Assembly (NCBI RefSeq): GCF_001591805.1
Contig: NZ_BCVP01000025.1
Coordinates: forward strand, 1-64,000
Length of the DNA: 64,000 bases
Direction: 5' to 3'
Source of the DNA: Neobacillus novalis NBRC 102450
Lineage (GTDB): Bacteria > Bacillota > Bacilli > Bacillales > Cytobacillaceae
This document shows, one piece after another, positions 8,630 through 16,360 of the stretch (within the stretch, counting starts at the first letter, position 1; each line of letters begins with the position of its first letter). A program made the translations under genes and the position numbers. A model generated the notes under the pieces. It was not told the DNA's origin. It searched no databases and worked only from the letters and a program-made list of their open reading frames with translations.

Positions 8630-8719
8630 TGAAGGCAAATGAAAGGAAGGAATCTGTCGTCCAGCGTGAGGAGAATATCCTTCATTATTGGACAGGAGGA
8701 AATACTTTTAAGCAATGAT
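8630..8719 (+). pseudogene. Truncated ileS start (29-codon stub)
   Basis: An ATG at the position expected behind the duplicated T-box opens a frame that reads [19 protein letters not shown] and continues to a TGA after TFKQ. It aligns without gaps to residues 1-29 of the full IleS ([19 protein letters not shown]). The ribosome binding site and spacing are the same as in the complete gene. Homology stops at the codon before the TGA. It is either a decayed duplication end or a short leader-like peptide. Confidence 0.8.
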
Positions 8720-9158
8720 GCTTATTTCCTTCATCATCTATTCCTTCATAAAACTCCAGAGATTTAATCAATCGTTTGATTAGTTACGGAATACTAGAAA
8801 TACCAACGTTTTCAGCAATTTAATTAAACGTTTGATTGGTTATTTGGAGTGGTTCAACCAATGGGAGAGTTCCTCTTTTACCAATGCTTAGTACATTTCT
8901 GTCTATTCTTTTTACGCTAATCCCATACTATTTAATCCTTTTTAACTTCGTTATTCCAAATACTATTGGAATTCCTGTACCAATAATCGTTATCGGTAAA
9001 AACCATATACCAACACTGTACCCCCGGCTAAAGCTATGGAAATAGATTCAAATAAGAAGAGTGCAAAGATTATTATGTAGTTTAGTCCTCACCCAAGAAT
9101 TTGACATACTAACACTTCCTTTAAAGATTTTACAAACTAATCACTAGCTGAGGATTTT
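8719..9158. other. Region without a supported gene between T-box copy 1 and the next gene
   Basis: Apart from the palindrome doublet, this stretch holds a plus-strand open frame (8836-9045) with a hydrophobic middle (FLSILFTLIPYYLILFNFVI). It has no ribosome binding site, starts inside a repeat palindrome and matches no family I recognise. It may be decayed membrane-protein sequence. I do not call it as a gene. Confidence 0.4.
8763..8838. repeat. Palindrome doublet (AATCAATCGTTTGATT family)
   Basis: Two related 16-base near-palindromes, at about 8766-8781 and 8822-8837, are separated by about 40 bases that include ATACCAACG and TTCAGCAATT. The same doublet, with the same inner words, occurs twice at 14.1-14.28 kb. 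The two halves could also pair with each other into a long hairpin. Confidence 0.6.
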
Positions 9159-9629
9159 TTAAAACATTCCCGCTTCAGTGGTTAAGCCCTCCACCGTAAC
9201 TGTGATTTTTCCCAATTTGTATTTCTTTAAAGCCTTCTCATCATACGGTAATACCACTGTTTTCCAAAATGAATCGTTTTTTGATAACCGTATCCACTCA
9301 TCTTGAATGCAAGTATGATCAGGGTCCTCCACTTTCTTTTCTCCGTAATACTGGGAAAATTGCAATATTGGCTTACACTTTTTTGAACTCAAATCAATAT
9401 CTTGGTTTGATTTATTTGTAACTGTTGCTTTCACCTGAACAACTTTTCCTTTGAATGTTTGGATTGGAGTTGAAACAAACAGGGTTACATTCAGCTTATC
9501 ATTTTCATTAGAAGAAGTTGCGCCGCTTGGTCCTGAAGTGGGGTGAAATTTTCCATATTCTTTATTTGCTAATATCCCTACGCCAATGCCTATTAAAAAA
9601 GATATAAAAATAAAGATTGCCTTTTTCAT
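9159..9629 (-). CDS. Hypothetical secreted or membrane-anchored protein
   Basis: A 156-residue protein starting MKKAIFIFISFLIGIGVGI, an N-terminal hydrophobic segment that can act as a signal anchor. The rest is hydrophilic with a beta-rich pattern (KLNVTLFVSTPIQTFKGKVV, VKATVTNKSNQDIDL) like small immunoglobulin-fold domains; two Cys (in KKCKPIL and HTCIQDEW) could pair outside the cell. I chose the ATG at 9629 because of the strong AAGGAGG upstream; an earlier in-frame ATG lacks one. It lies between the two T-box copies, on the opposite strand. Function unknown. Confidence 0.6.
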   Translation of the reverse strand: MKKAIFIFISFLIGIGVGILANKEYGKFHPTSGPSGATSSNENDKLNVTLFVSTPIQTFKGKVVQVKATVTNKSNQDIDLSSKKCKPILQFSQYYGEKKVEDPDHTCIQDEWIRLSKNDSFWKTVVLPYDEKALKKYKLGKITVTVEGLTTEAGMF

Positions 9630-9699
9630 ATTTACCTCCTTTTTACTTTTTCGATAAACTCTCATTTTGTAATGATACCTCTTTTTCAAAAAAGAAGAA

Positions 9700-9903
9700 T
9701 TATATCCATTCTAGCATAATATTCCATTTGTCTTTGTGAAAAATTACTAAATATTTCCAAAAATCGATAATCATTATTGATGCAAGGACTAAGCCGATTA
9801 ATGCAATATCTTCGGTATTTACTTCGATTGAACAATGCTTCAAATACACCTCTAATGCTAGTTCAACATCCCCTTCTAACAAACCTATCTCTTTCAAATT
9901 CAT
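9700..9903 (-). CDS. Possible small hypothetical protein
   Basis: A 67-residue frame starting MNLKEIGLLEGDVELALEVY, with one predicted membrane helix (IALIGLVLASIMIIDFWKYLVIF). No clear ribosome binding site precedes the ATG, and no family is recognised. It could be the remnant of a longer gene disrupted when the T-box region was duplicated. Low confidence. Confidence 0.3.
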   Translation of the reverse strand: MNLKEIGLLEGDVELALEVYLKHCSIEVNTEDIALIGLVLASIMIIDFWKYLVIFHKDKWNIMLEWI

Positions 9904-9953
9904 TTTAGCTACCAAAGACCGTTCATTTCATTACTTATTTTCCCAAAAATATT

Positions 9954-9982
9954 TTGACAACCATTTTTATATCTGTTACAAT
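9954..9982 (+). promoter_or_regulatory. Sigma-A promoter of ileS
   Basis: Consensus TTGACA (9954-9959), 17-base spacer and TACAAT (9977-9982), directly upstream of the ile T-box leader. Confidence 0.8.
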
Positions 9983-10262
9983 ATAACCCAATAAAAGCAT
10001 ACAAATTCGTTGATGAGAAAAAGTAGCGTTTCGTCTTGATCCACAGAGAGCCGACATTTTGGTGCAAGTCGGTGTTCGAGTGTTACGTGAAAATCCTCTC
10101 TGAGAAGTTAGGCTGAAACTTGTAGTAAGTCTAATCGGGCGTCTACCGTTACAAGGAACACGTATGATTGTACGTTGCTAAGTGCTATTGGATCGGTTCA
10201 ATAGAATTAGGGTGGTATCGCGGTTAACCCCGTCCCTTTACATGGGACGGGGTTTTTTGTAT
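9983..10262 (+). promoter_or_regulatory. Isoleucine T-box riboswitch of ileS
   Basis: The leader has the AGAGAG Stem I motif, an ATC (Ile) specifier at 10093-10095, the AGGGTGGTATCGCGG T-box with an intact TGGT bulge (10213-10216), and a terminator AACCCCGTCCC (10226-10236) / GGGACGGGGTT (10244-10254) followed by a T-run. It controls the ileS gene that starts 36 bases later. It is paralogous to the altered copy at 8.3-8.6 kb. Confidence 0.93.
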
Positions 10263-10297
10263 GTTTTTTTAATCATTTTAGAATAGGGGCGATATCG

Positions 10298-13200
10298 ATG
10301 AATGTGAATGAAGGGAAGGAAACTGTTGTACAGCGTGAGGAGAATATCCGTCATTTTTGGGCTGAGAAAAATACGTTTAAGCAATCTGTTCAATTACGAA
10401 AGGAAAAAACACCTTTTGTTTTCTATGAAGGACCGCCAACTGCCAATGGTCTCCCCCATGTAGGTCATGCCTTTGGAAGAACGATCAAAGATGTGGTCGC
10501 ACGTTATAAAACCATGCAAGGATTTCATGTCGAACGGAAGGCCGGCTGGGATACACATGGTCTGCCAGTCGAACTGGGTGTTGAAAAACAGCTTGGAATC
10601 TCAGGGAAACAAGAGATCGAACGTTATGGTGTCGAGCCTTTTATCAATAAATGCAAAGAAAGTGTATTCACATATGAGAAGAAATGGCGCTCCTTTACAG
10701 AAGAGCTAGGTTATTGGGTAGATATGGACAGTCCTTATATGACGTTAAGCAATGAGTATATCGAAAGCGTATGGAACATATTAAGCAAAGTTCATCAAGA
10801 TGGTTTGTTGTATAAGGGCCATCGTGTATCACCGTACTGCCCGAGCTGCCAAACCTCTTTAAGTTCCCACGAGGTGGCACAAGGCTATAAAGATGTGAAG
10901 GATTTATCGGCTACTGTAAAATTTAAACGGCTTGATGCGGAAGATGAATATTTCTTAGGCTGGACAACAACACCTTGGACATTGCCGGCAAACGTTGCCC
11001 TTGCGATGAATCCAACCTTAACCTATGTCCGTGCCCAAAAAGACAATGTAGTATATATTGTTGCCAAATCATTAGTCGAAAAAGTCCTTGGTGAACAGTT
11101 CATGGTGTTAAGTGAACATAGCGGCAGCGACTTCGCAGGAATACGGTATGCTCCACCATTCGATTATGTGGCTATCGAAAAAGGACATCATGTCGTTTTA
11201 GCCGATTACGTTACTGAAGCAAGTGGAACAGGAATTGTCCACATTGCTCCCGCTTACGGTGAAGATGATTATAAAACCGTTCAGCAACAAGGGTTATCGT
11301 TTATTAATGTCGTCGATCAACAAGGACGTTACACAGCTGATGTTGTCGAGCTTGCGGGAAGATTCGTGAAGGACTGTGACGTGGATATTATTAAAATGCT
11401 TTCGGAAAAAGGCACCCTTTTTCATAAAGAAAAGTATGAGCACAGCTACCCGCATTGCTGGAGATGTGACTCTCCATTACTTTACTACGCAACAGATAGC
11501 TGGTTTATCAGGATGTCGGCATTAAAGGAGAAAATGCTTGCGAACAATGCGACCGTTACGTGGTATCCTGACCACATTAAAGACGGACGCTTTGGGAATT
11601 TTCTTGAAAACCTCGTTGATTGGAATATTAGTAGAAATCGTTACTGGGGTACACCGTTAAATGTTTGGGTATGTTCTGATTGCCAGTTTGAAGTGTCACC
11701 TGGCAGTATTGAGGAACTTCAAAAACTAGCAACCACTCCAGTACCAAATAATATCGAACTGCATAAGCCCTATATCGATGAGGTCACATGTACCTGTCCA
11801 AAATGTAATGGAGTCATGGAGCGTACGTCTGAAGTCATTGATGTATGGTTTGATAGCGGCTCGATGCCATTTGCACAGCACCACTATCCGTTTGGAAATA
11901 AAGAAAAATTCCAATCACAATTCCCCGCCGATGTCGTTATCGAAGGAATTGACCAGACAAGAGGATTCTTTTACAGTCTACTTGCTGTTTCCACCCTATT
12001 CACAGGAAAAGCATCGTACAAAAACGTCTTGTCACTTGGGCACGTACTTGATGAACACGGTCAAAAAATGTCTAAGAGCAAAGGTAATGCATTAGATCCT
12101 GTTGAACTCATTAGGGATTACGGTGCGGATGCCCTGCGCTGGGCCTTCTTAGTCGATAGCTCGCCTTGGAATCCAAAACGTTTTTCGAGTAAGATTGTCC
12201 AGGACGCAAAATCAAAATTGGTGGATACGCTGGATAATACGTACAAGTTTTATGCCATGTACGCAAAAATAGATGGTTTTGTCTACGACCCAAGGCAGAC
12301 AGGTACGAAAACAATCCTAGATGAGTGGATTCTCTCACGCCTAAATAGTACAGTTAAACTCGTTGTGAGTTATATGGATCGCTATCAATTTACGCAAGCA
12401 ACACGCGAGATTGCCGGATTGGTCGATGAATTGAGCAATTGGTATGTTCGACGCTCAAGAAATCGCTTTTGGGCTTCCGGATTTTCAGAAGATAAACGAG
12501 CTGCTTATTCAACACTATTTGAAACTCTTACAACCATCAGTCGTTTGTTGGCTCCATTTGTACCATATGTGGCAGAAGATATCCATTTGAAGCTGCATCA
12601 AGATAGTGTTCATTTACAAGACTATCCGAAAGCTAATGATTCCATGATTCATCCTAATTTAGAGGCTGACATGCAAACAATCCTAAAAATAGTGGAGTTC
12701 GGCCGCAGTATTCGCAATGCGACAAACATGAAGGTGAAGCAGCCTTTACAGCAATTGATTGTATGGCAGCAAGAAGGCAGCCGTCTTTTACACGCCTACG
12801 AAAATGTCATTAAAGATGAGTTAAATGTTAAAGAGGTTGTTTTTACAGAAGATTTATCTCAATATGAATCGCTTGTTTTTAAATTAAATTTTAAAACAGC
12901 GGGTTCGGCTTTCGGTAAACTGGTAAACGCGGTCAAGGGTTACGTCGAACAAATGCCAGATCATGAGAAAAAATCATTATTAGAAAATGGTCAACTTGAA
13001 ATCGATGTTAACGGACAAACGGTAACATTACTGAACGAACATATTACTGTCGAATATTTGGTTTCATCTGGATTTGAGATGGCAGGCGATCAGCAGTTAA
13101 AGGTATTGTTAGATGTTAAACTCACACCTCAATTAGTGAACGAAGGCCAAGTGAGAGAACTAATCAGAGCCATTCAAGATAAACGAAAAAAATTAGATTT

Positions 13201-13393
13201 ACCTGTGGAAATGTATATATCGCTCGATATTTCAGCAACGGAGAATGGTAAAAACATCATTCAACACTTTGAGGGACTGATAACGGAGAATGTCCTTGTC
13301 CACCAGATAAGCTTTGATAGGGTAAATGAATGCGAACAGGCTATTGAAGTGAAATTTGGCGATGAGATAGTAAAGGTCTCATTGAGATCTTAG
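10298..13393 (+). CDS. ileS: Isoleucyl-tRNA synthetase, type 2 (eukaryote-like)
   Basis: Class I synthetase that charges tRNA-Ile and edits valine; cytoplasmic. The 1031-residue product has [13 protein letters not shown] (HIGH motif at residues 54-57), the editing-domain block [13 protein letters not shown] near 225-237, and KMSKS at residues 590-594. The length, the [15 protein letters not shown] signature and the long C-terminal domain are those of the IleS2 type, which is naturally less sensitive to mupirocin, rather than the ~920-residue housekeeping type (PYANGDIHIGH). Its ATG has AGGGGCG upstream. An Ile T-box controls it. A second, type 1 ileS probably lies elsewhere in the genome, but that cannot be seen here. 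Confidence 0.94.
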   Translation: MNVNEGKETVVQREENIRHFWAEKNTFKQSVQLRKEKTPFVFYEGPPTANGLPHVGHAFGRTIKDVVARYKTMQGFHVERKAGWDTHGLPVELGVEKQLGISGKQEIERYGVEPFINKCKESVFTYEKKWRSFTEELGYWVDMDSPYMTLSNEYIESVWNILSKVHQDGLLYKGHRVSPYCPSCQTSLSSHEVAQGYKDVKDLSATVKFKRLDAEDEYFLGWTTTPWTLPANVALAMNPTLTYVRAQKDNVVYIVAKSLVEKVLGEQFMVLSEHSGSDFAGIRYAPPFDYVAIEKGHHVVLADYVTEASGTGIVHIAPAYGEDDYKTVQQQGLSFINVVDQQGRYTADVVELAGRFVKDCDVDIIKMLSEKGTLFHKEKYEHSYPHCWRCDSPLLYYATDSWFIRMSALKEKMLANNATVTWYPDHIKDGRFGNFLENLVDWNISRNRYWGTPLNVWVCSDCQFEVSPGSIEELQKLATTPVPNNIELHKPYIDEVTCTCPKCNGVMERTSEVIDVWFDSGSMPFAQHHYPFGNKEKFQSQFPADVVIEGIDQTRGFFYSLLAVSTLFTGKASYKNVLSLGHVLDEHGQKMSKSKGNALDPVELIRDYGADALRWAFLVDSSPWNPKRFSSKIVQDAKSKLVDTLDNTYKFYAMYAKIDGFVYDPRQTGTKTILDEWILSRLNSTVKLVVSYMDRYQFTQATREIAGLVDELSNWYVRRSRNRFWASGFSEDKRAAYSTLFETLTTISRLLAPFVPYVAEDIHLKLHQDSVHLQDYPKANDSMIHPNLEADMQTILKIVEFGRSIRNATNMKVKQPLQQLIVWQQEGSRLLHAYENVIKDELNVKEVVFTEDLSQYESLVFKLNFKTAGSAFGKLVNAVKGYVEQMPDHEKKSLLENGQLEIDVNGQTVTLLNEHITVEYLVSSGFEMAGDQQLKVLLDVKLTPQLVNEGQVRELIRAIQDKRKKLDLPVEMYISLDISATENGKNIIQHFEGLITENVLVHQISFDRVNECEQAIEVKFGDEIVKVSLRS

Positions 13394-13408
13394 ATTATCG
13401 TATCAAAA

Positions 13409-13433
13409 AGACGGCGCGTTTGTCGTCTTTTCT
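13409..13433 (+). terminator. Possible ileS terminator
   Basis: A short hairpin AAGACG/CGTCTT followed by TTTC about 20 bases after the ileS stop codon. The stem is only six base pairs, so this is a weak call. Confidence 0.4.
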
Positions 13434-13457
13434 TTGTTAAACGGCATAGTTGAAGTC

Positions 13458-13790
13458 TCAGAGTGCCTGTTATTGGCTTTTTCCCATGGTCACGGGCACT
13501 GTGGGCCTTTCAGAGTGCCCATTCTTGGCTTTTTCCCATGGTCATGGGCACTGTGAACCTTTCAGAGTGCCCATTCTTGGCTTTTTCCCATGGTCATGGG
13601 CACTGTGGACCTCTCAGAGTGCCCATTCTTGGCTTTTTTCTGTGGTCATGGGCACTGTGGACCTCTTAGAGTGCCCGTTCCTGACTTTTTCCCATGTTCA
13701 TGGGCACTGTGGACCTCTTAGAGTGCCCGTTCTTGGCTTTTCCCCATGTTCACGGGCACTCTGGACCTCTTAGAGTGCCCTTATTCGGTT
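13458..13790. repeat. 52-bp tandem repeat array with internal hairpins
   Basis: Six full units and a partial seventh, starting at 13458, 13510, 13562, 13614, 13666, 13718 and 13770, all exactly 52 bp apart. Each unit contains GAGTGCCC, then TTCTTGGCTTTTTCCCATG, then GGGCAC, so a GTGCCC/GGGCAC stem can form in every unit. Units differ at several bases, some of which compensate on both sides of the stem (for example CGTG/CACG-type versus CATG pairs). The frame that crosses the array is not a gene. No spacers are present, so it is not a CRISPR. Confidence 0.9.
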
Positions 13791-13810
13791 TTTTGTCTTT
13801 CGGGCGCATT

Positions 13811-13958
13811 GACGGGGATCCTTTTTTCGATTACACCTGCATAATTAATTTTTTGTGACCGTTAGAACCCCTTTTTTCGCTTTCTCGGGCACAATTAATT
13901 TTTTTTATGACCATTAGCACCCCTTTTTTCGGATCTCGGGCACAATTAATTTTTTTGA
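13811..13958. repeat. Second, diverged 52-bp-class repeat array
   Basis: Three degenerate units follow the first array. Each carries CCTTTTTTCG, a (T)CGGGCAC or equivalent and AATTAATTTTTT; the GACC words at 13857 and 13909 are 52 bp apart. The order GACC..TTAGA..CCC..TTTTTC..CGGGCAC is shared with the first array, so the two are probably diverged forms of one repeat. Confidence 0.65.
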
Positions 13959-14079
13959 AATAGAAGGTCGCTAAGAAAATACAAGGTGCTAGAGATGACA
14001 AGTCTTAAAGTCCAAATTTTATACATTCTGTTCTTTTAATCAAATCGAGTAAAACTGAGTACATGATTAGGTACATCTT

Positions 14080-14283
14080 CATTGGCACTAGAAAGTTAAT
14101 CAATCATTTGATTAACTCTAGCAAGGCAGATACACCAACACTTCCAGCTTTTCAATCAATCGTTTAATTAGTTTTTTCAAATCGATGCTTCATTGGCTCA
14201 AGAAAGTTAAACAAACGTTTGATTAACTCTGAAACGCCAGACATACCAACGCTTCTAGCAATTCAATCAATCGTTTGATTATC
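14080..14283. repeat. Tandem pair of palindrome doublets
   Basis: Two copies, about 110 bp apart, of a unit that reads TTCATTGGC..AGAAAGTTAA, a 16-base palindrome (14098-14113 and 14209-14224), ATACCAAC(A/G)CTTC, and a second palindrome AATCAATCGTTTRATT (14154-14169 and 14265-14280). The last palindrome overlaps the stop codon of the SRPBCC gene. The related doublet at 8.76 kb shares the inner words. Confidence 0.75.
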
Positions 14284-14758
14284 TTTGAATCACTTCTCCA
14301 ATAACCTGTTTATATTCTTCAAACCATTTTTTCCATTCTTCCATCCTGGCGATGGTTCTGCCGTCCATTAGGGCCACAATCACATCGAGACATACGTGCC
14401 AGCCTGCAAGGTCCTTTGGAGTATGATCTGTTATTTTCTCGATCCGTTCAATTAGGACTAATTTACAGCCGTTTGATTCTGGGGCCAACTCAAAACGGAC
14501 ACTGTCTGCCCACCAGGAGAATTCAAATACTGCATGCCTTTTGAGCTCAGTAATTTCTAATTCTTCAACTGTTCCATCCGGCATATTAAACTTCATGAAC
14601 CCGCCTTCACGAAGCTCGCCGACTCGAAGTTCGTTAAACCATTTTGCTAACTTTTCGTTTTCAGTCAACCATGACAAAACCGCTTCCACGGAATGCTCTA
14701 AGTGGCGTTCGAAACGAGCGATGCAACCACTATCCTTTTTTTCAATTTTTGCTATCAC
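14279..14758 (-). CDS. SRPBCC (AHSA1/START-like) domain protein
   Basis: A 159-residue single-domain protein. The pattern RHLEHSVEAVLSWLTENEKLAKWF near the N-terminus and the C-terminal WHVCLDVIVALMDG helix are typical of the AHSA1-type SRPBCC fold, a hydrophobic-cavity binding domain. The GTG start has AGGGGA upstream. It is monocistronic and ends in a palindromic repeat. The ligand is unknown; relatives are often annotated as polyketide cyclase/dehydrase-like proteins or activators. Confidence 0.8.
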   Translation of the reverse strand: MIAKIEKKDSGCIARFERHLEHSVEAVLSWLTENEKLAKWFNELRVGELREGGFMKFNMPDGTVEELEITELKRHAVFEFSWWADSVRFELAPESNGCKLVLIERIEKITDHTPKDLAGWHVCLDVIVALMDGRTIARMEEWKKWFEEYKQVIGEVIQR

Positions 14759-14836
14759 GATTTTCCCCTGCCTTTCGAGAATTTATATACTAACAGCCTA
14801 CTAGTTTGGTGTTAAATTCGCAATAATAAAAACAAA

Positions 14837-14882
14837 GGGAACGGCACTTACACTTCCATTTTGGAAGCATAATAACCGTCCC
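14837..14882 (-). terminator. rocD terminator
   Basis: Read on the minus strand, GGGACGG pairs with CCGTTCCC around an inner GCTTCC/GGAAGT stem, followed by a T-rich tract. It lies 18 bases after the rocD stop codon. Confidence 0.6.
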
Positions 14883-14899
14883 TCTGCTATACTTCGTGT

Positions 14900-16105
14900 T
14901 TATTTTGATAAGACGTTTTGGATTTTCTCAAACGCCCAATCAATTTCTTCTTTTGTAATAATTAACGGTGGTGCAAAGCGAATGACCGTATCATGTGTTT
15001 CTTTGCATAATAAGCCTGCTTCTTTAAATTGTTCACAATAAGGTCTTGCGGCTTCGGTTAGTTCAACCCCGATAAACAAACCCCTGCCTCGGATATCTTT
15101 AATCATTGGATTATTAATGGTTTTTAACTGTTCAAGGAAGTACTTTCCTAATTCAAGCGACCGTTCCGCTAACTTTTCTTCCTCGATCACATCTAAAGAA
15201 GCAAGAGAAACGGCACAGGCAAGCGGGTTTCCTCCAAACGTGGAGCCATGTGAGCCTGGATTAAAGACGCCAAGAACATCAGAATTTGCAACAACACAGG
15301 AAATTGGGAATACTCCGCCGCCAAGGGCCTTTCCTAAGATTAACATATCAGGTTCTACTTCTTCCCAGTCACAGGCAAACATTTTTCCAGTCCGGGCTAA
15401 ACCAACCTGAATTTCATCGGCAACAAACAGAACATTTTGTTCTTTACAAAGTTCGGACGCCTTCTTTAAGAATCCTTCAGGAGGTAAAATAATCCCCGCT
15501 TCGCCCTGAATTGGTTCTATTAAGAATGCCGCCGTATTCGGTGTAATTGCCGCCTTTAATGCTTCCAAATCACCATAAGGAATTAATTTAATGCCCGGCA
15601 GCATCGGGCCAAAACCGCGTTTGTATTCCGGATCAGAGGATAACGATACCGCTCCCATTGTCCGACCATGGAAGTTCCCTGTGCATGCGATGATTTCTGC
15701 CTGATTTTCAGTAATTCCTTTGACATCATAACCCCAGCGGCGGGCAGCTTTTAGAGCGGTTTCCACTGCTTCTGCTCCTGTATTCATCGGCAACGCCATG
15801 TTTTTATTTGTTACCCGACAGATCTTTTCGTACCAAGGCCCGAGCTGGTCATTATGAAATGCACGTGATGTTAGGGTGACTTTGTCTGCTTGGTCCTTTA
15901 ATGCTTGAATGATTTTTGGATGACGGTGCCCTTGGTTGACAGCGGAATAGGCACTTAGCATATCCATGTAGCGATCTCCCTCTGGACTTTCCACCCATAC
16001 GCCTTCTGCTTTGGCGATTACGATTGGCAGCGGATGATAATTATTGGCACCAAATTTTGTTGTTTGTTCTATAATTTCTGTTGTTTTCGTGATTAATTCT
16101 GTCAT
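14900..16105 (-). CDS. rocD: Ornithine aminotransferase
   Basis: PLP enzyme that converts ornithine and 2-oxoglutarate to glutamate semialdehyde and glutamate in arginine and ornithine catabolism. The 401-residue protein shows the class III aminotransferase pattern: [32 protein letters not shown], the [12 protein letters not shown] motif and the PLP lysine in [13 protein letters not shown]. The ATG at 16105 has AAAGGAGGAAA upstream; a longer frame is not supported. A sigma-54 promoter lies about 80 bases before it, with a divergent sigma-54 activator gene beyond, which matches RocR control of roc genes. Confidence 0.95.
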   Translation of the reverse strand: MTELITKTTEIIEQTTKFGANNYHPLPIVIAKAEGVWVESPEGDRYMDMLSAYSAVNQGHRHPKIIQALKDQADKVTLTSRAFHNDQLGPWYEKICRVTNKNMALPMNTGAEAVETALKAARRWGYDVKGITENQAEIIACTGNFHGRTMGAVSLSSDPEYKRGFGPMLPGIKLIPYGDLEALKAAITPNTAAFLIEPIQGEAGIILPPEGFLKKASELCKEQNVLFVADEIQVGLARTGKMFACDWEEVEPDMLILGKALGGGVFPISCVVANSDVLGVFNPGSHGSTFGGNPLACAVSLASLDVIEEEKLAERSLELGKYFLEQLKTINNPMIKDIRGRGLFIGVELTEAARPYCEQFKEAGLLCKETHDTVIRFAPPLIITKEEIDWAFEKIQNVLSK

Positions 16106-16185
16106 TAAAATTTCCTCCTTTATTTGTGGAGCTTCCCCGTTGTTCACCTTATTTTTGTTCGATTAGCAGGATTACCATTATTTAT

Positions 16186-16201
16186 TGCAAGTTTCATGCC
16201 A
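16186..16201 (-). promoter_or_regulatory. Sigma-54 promoter of rocD
   Basis: On the minus strand TGGCAT-GAAAC-TTGCA matches the -24/-12 consensus TGGCAC-N5-TTGCA at all but one base. It sits about 80 bases upstream of the rocD start codon. Confidence 0.85.
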
Positions 16202-16240
16202 ATAATTTTTTTGCCGTTTTATTAAGGTTTTCCGAAATTT

Positions 16241-16301
16241 AGTGCCACAAAATTTTGCAGGAAACCTTCCCTTTTAAAAAGTAGTGCCAATATATTTTGC
16301 A
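16241..16301. promoter_or_regulatory. Two upstream activator sites for the RocR-like regulator
   Basis: The 19-base words AGTGCCACAAAATTTTGCA (16241-16259) and AGTGCCAATATATTTTGCA (16283-16301) are direct repeats 42 bp apart, four helical turns. They lie about 45-100 bases upstream of the rocD -24 box, where enhancer sites of sigma-54 activators are found. The second copy overlaps the -35 box (TTGCAT, 16297-16302; TTAAAT at 16320-16325) proposed for the activator gene, which suggests autorepression. Confidence 0.65.
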
Positions 16302-16360
16302 TTATTACGTTTTTTTTGATTAAATAGGGGCATAAGTGAAAAATAAGGGAATGAGCCGTT

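Noticed and set aside
8836-9045. 69-codon plus-strand frame with hydrophobic segments
   Set aside because: It begins inside a repeat palindrome, has no ribosome binding site and no recognisable family; more likely decayed or chance.
13450-13773. Open frame of 107 codons with periodic GHGH and FSHGHGH peptide
   Set aside because: It is the translation of the 52-bp tandem array; 52 is not a multiple of three, so the frame shifts between units, and there is no ribosome binding site.
13458-13790. CRISPR-like array
   Set aside because: The units are contiguous and similar over their whole length; there are no unique spacers and no cas genes.
14541-14804. Plus-strand frame antisense to the SRPBCC gene
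   Set aside because: Shadow frame of a well-supported gene, with no start signal.
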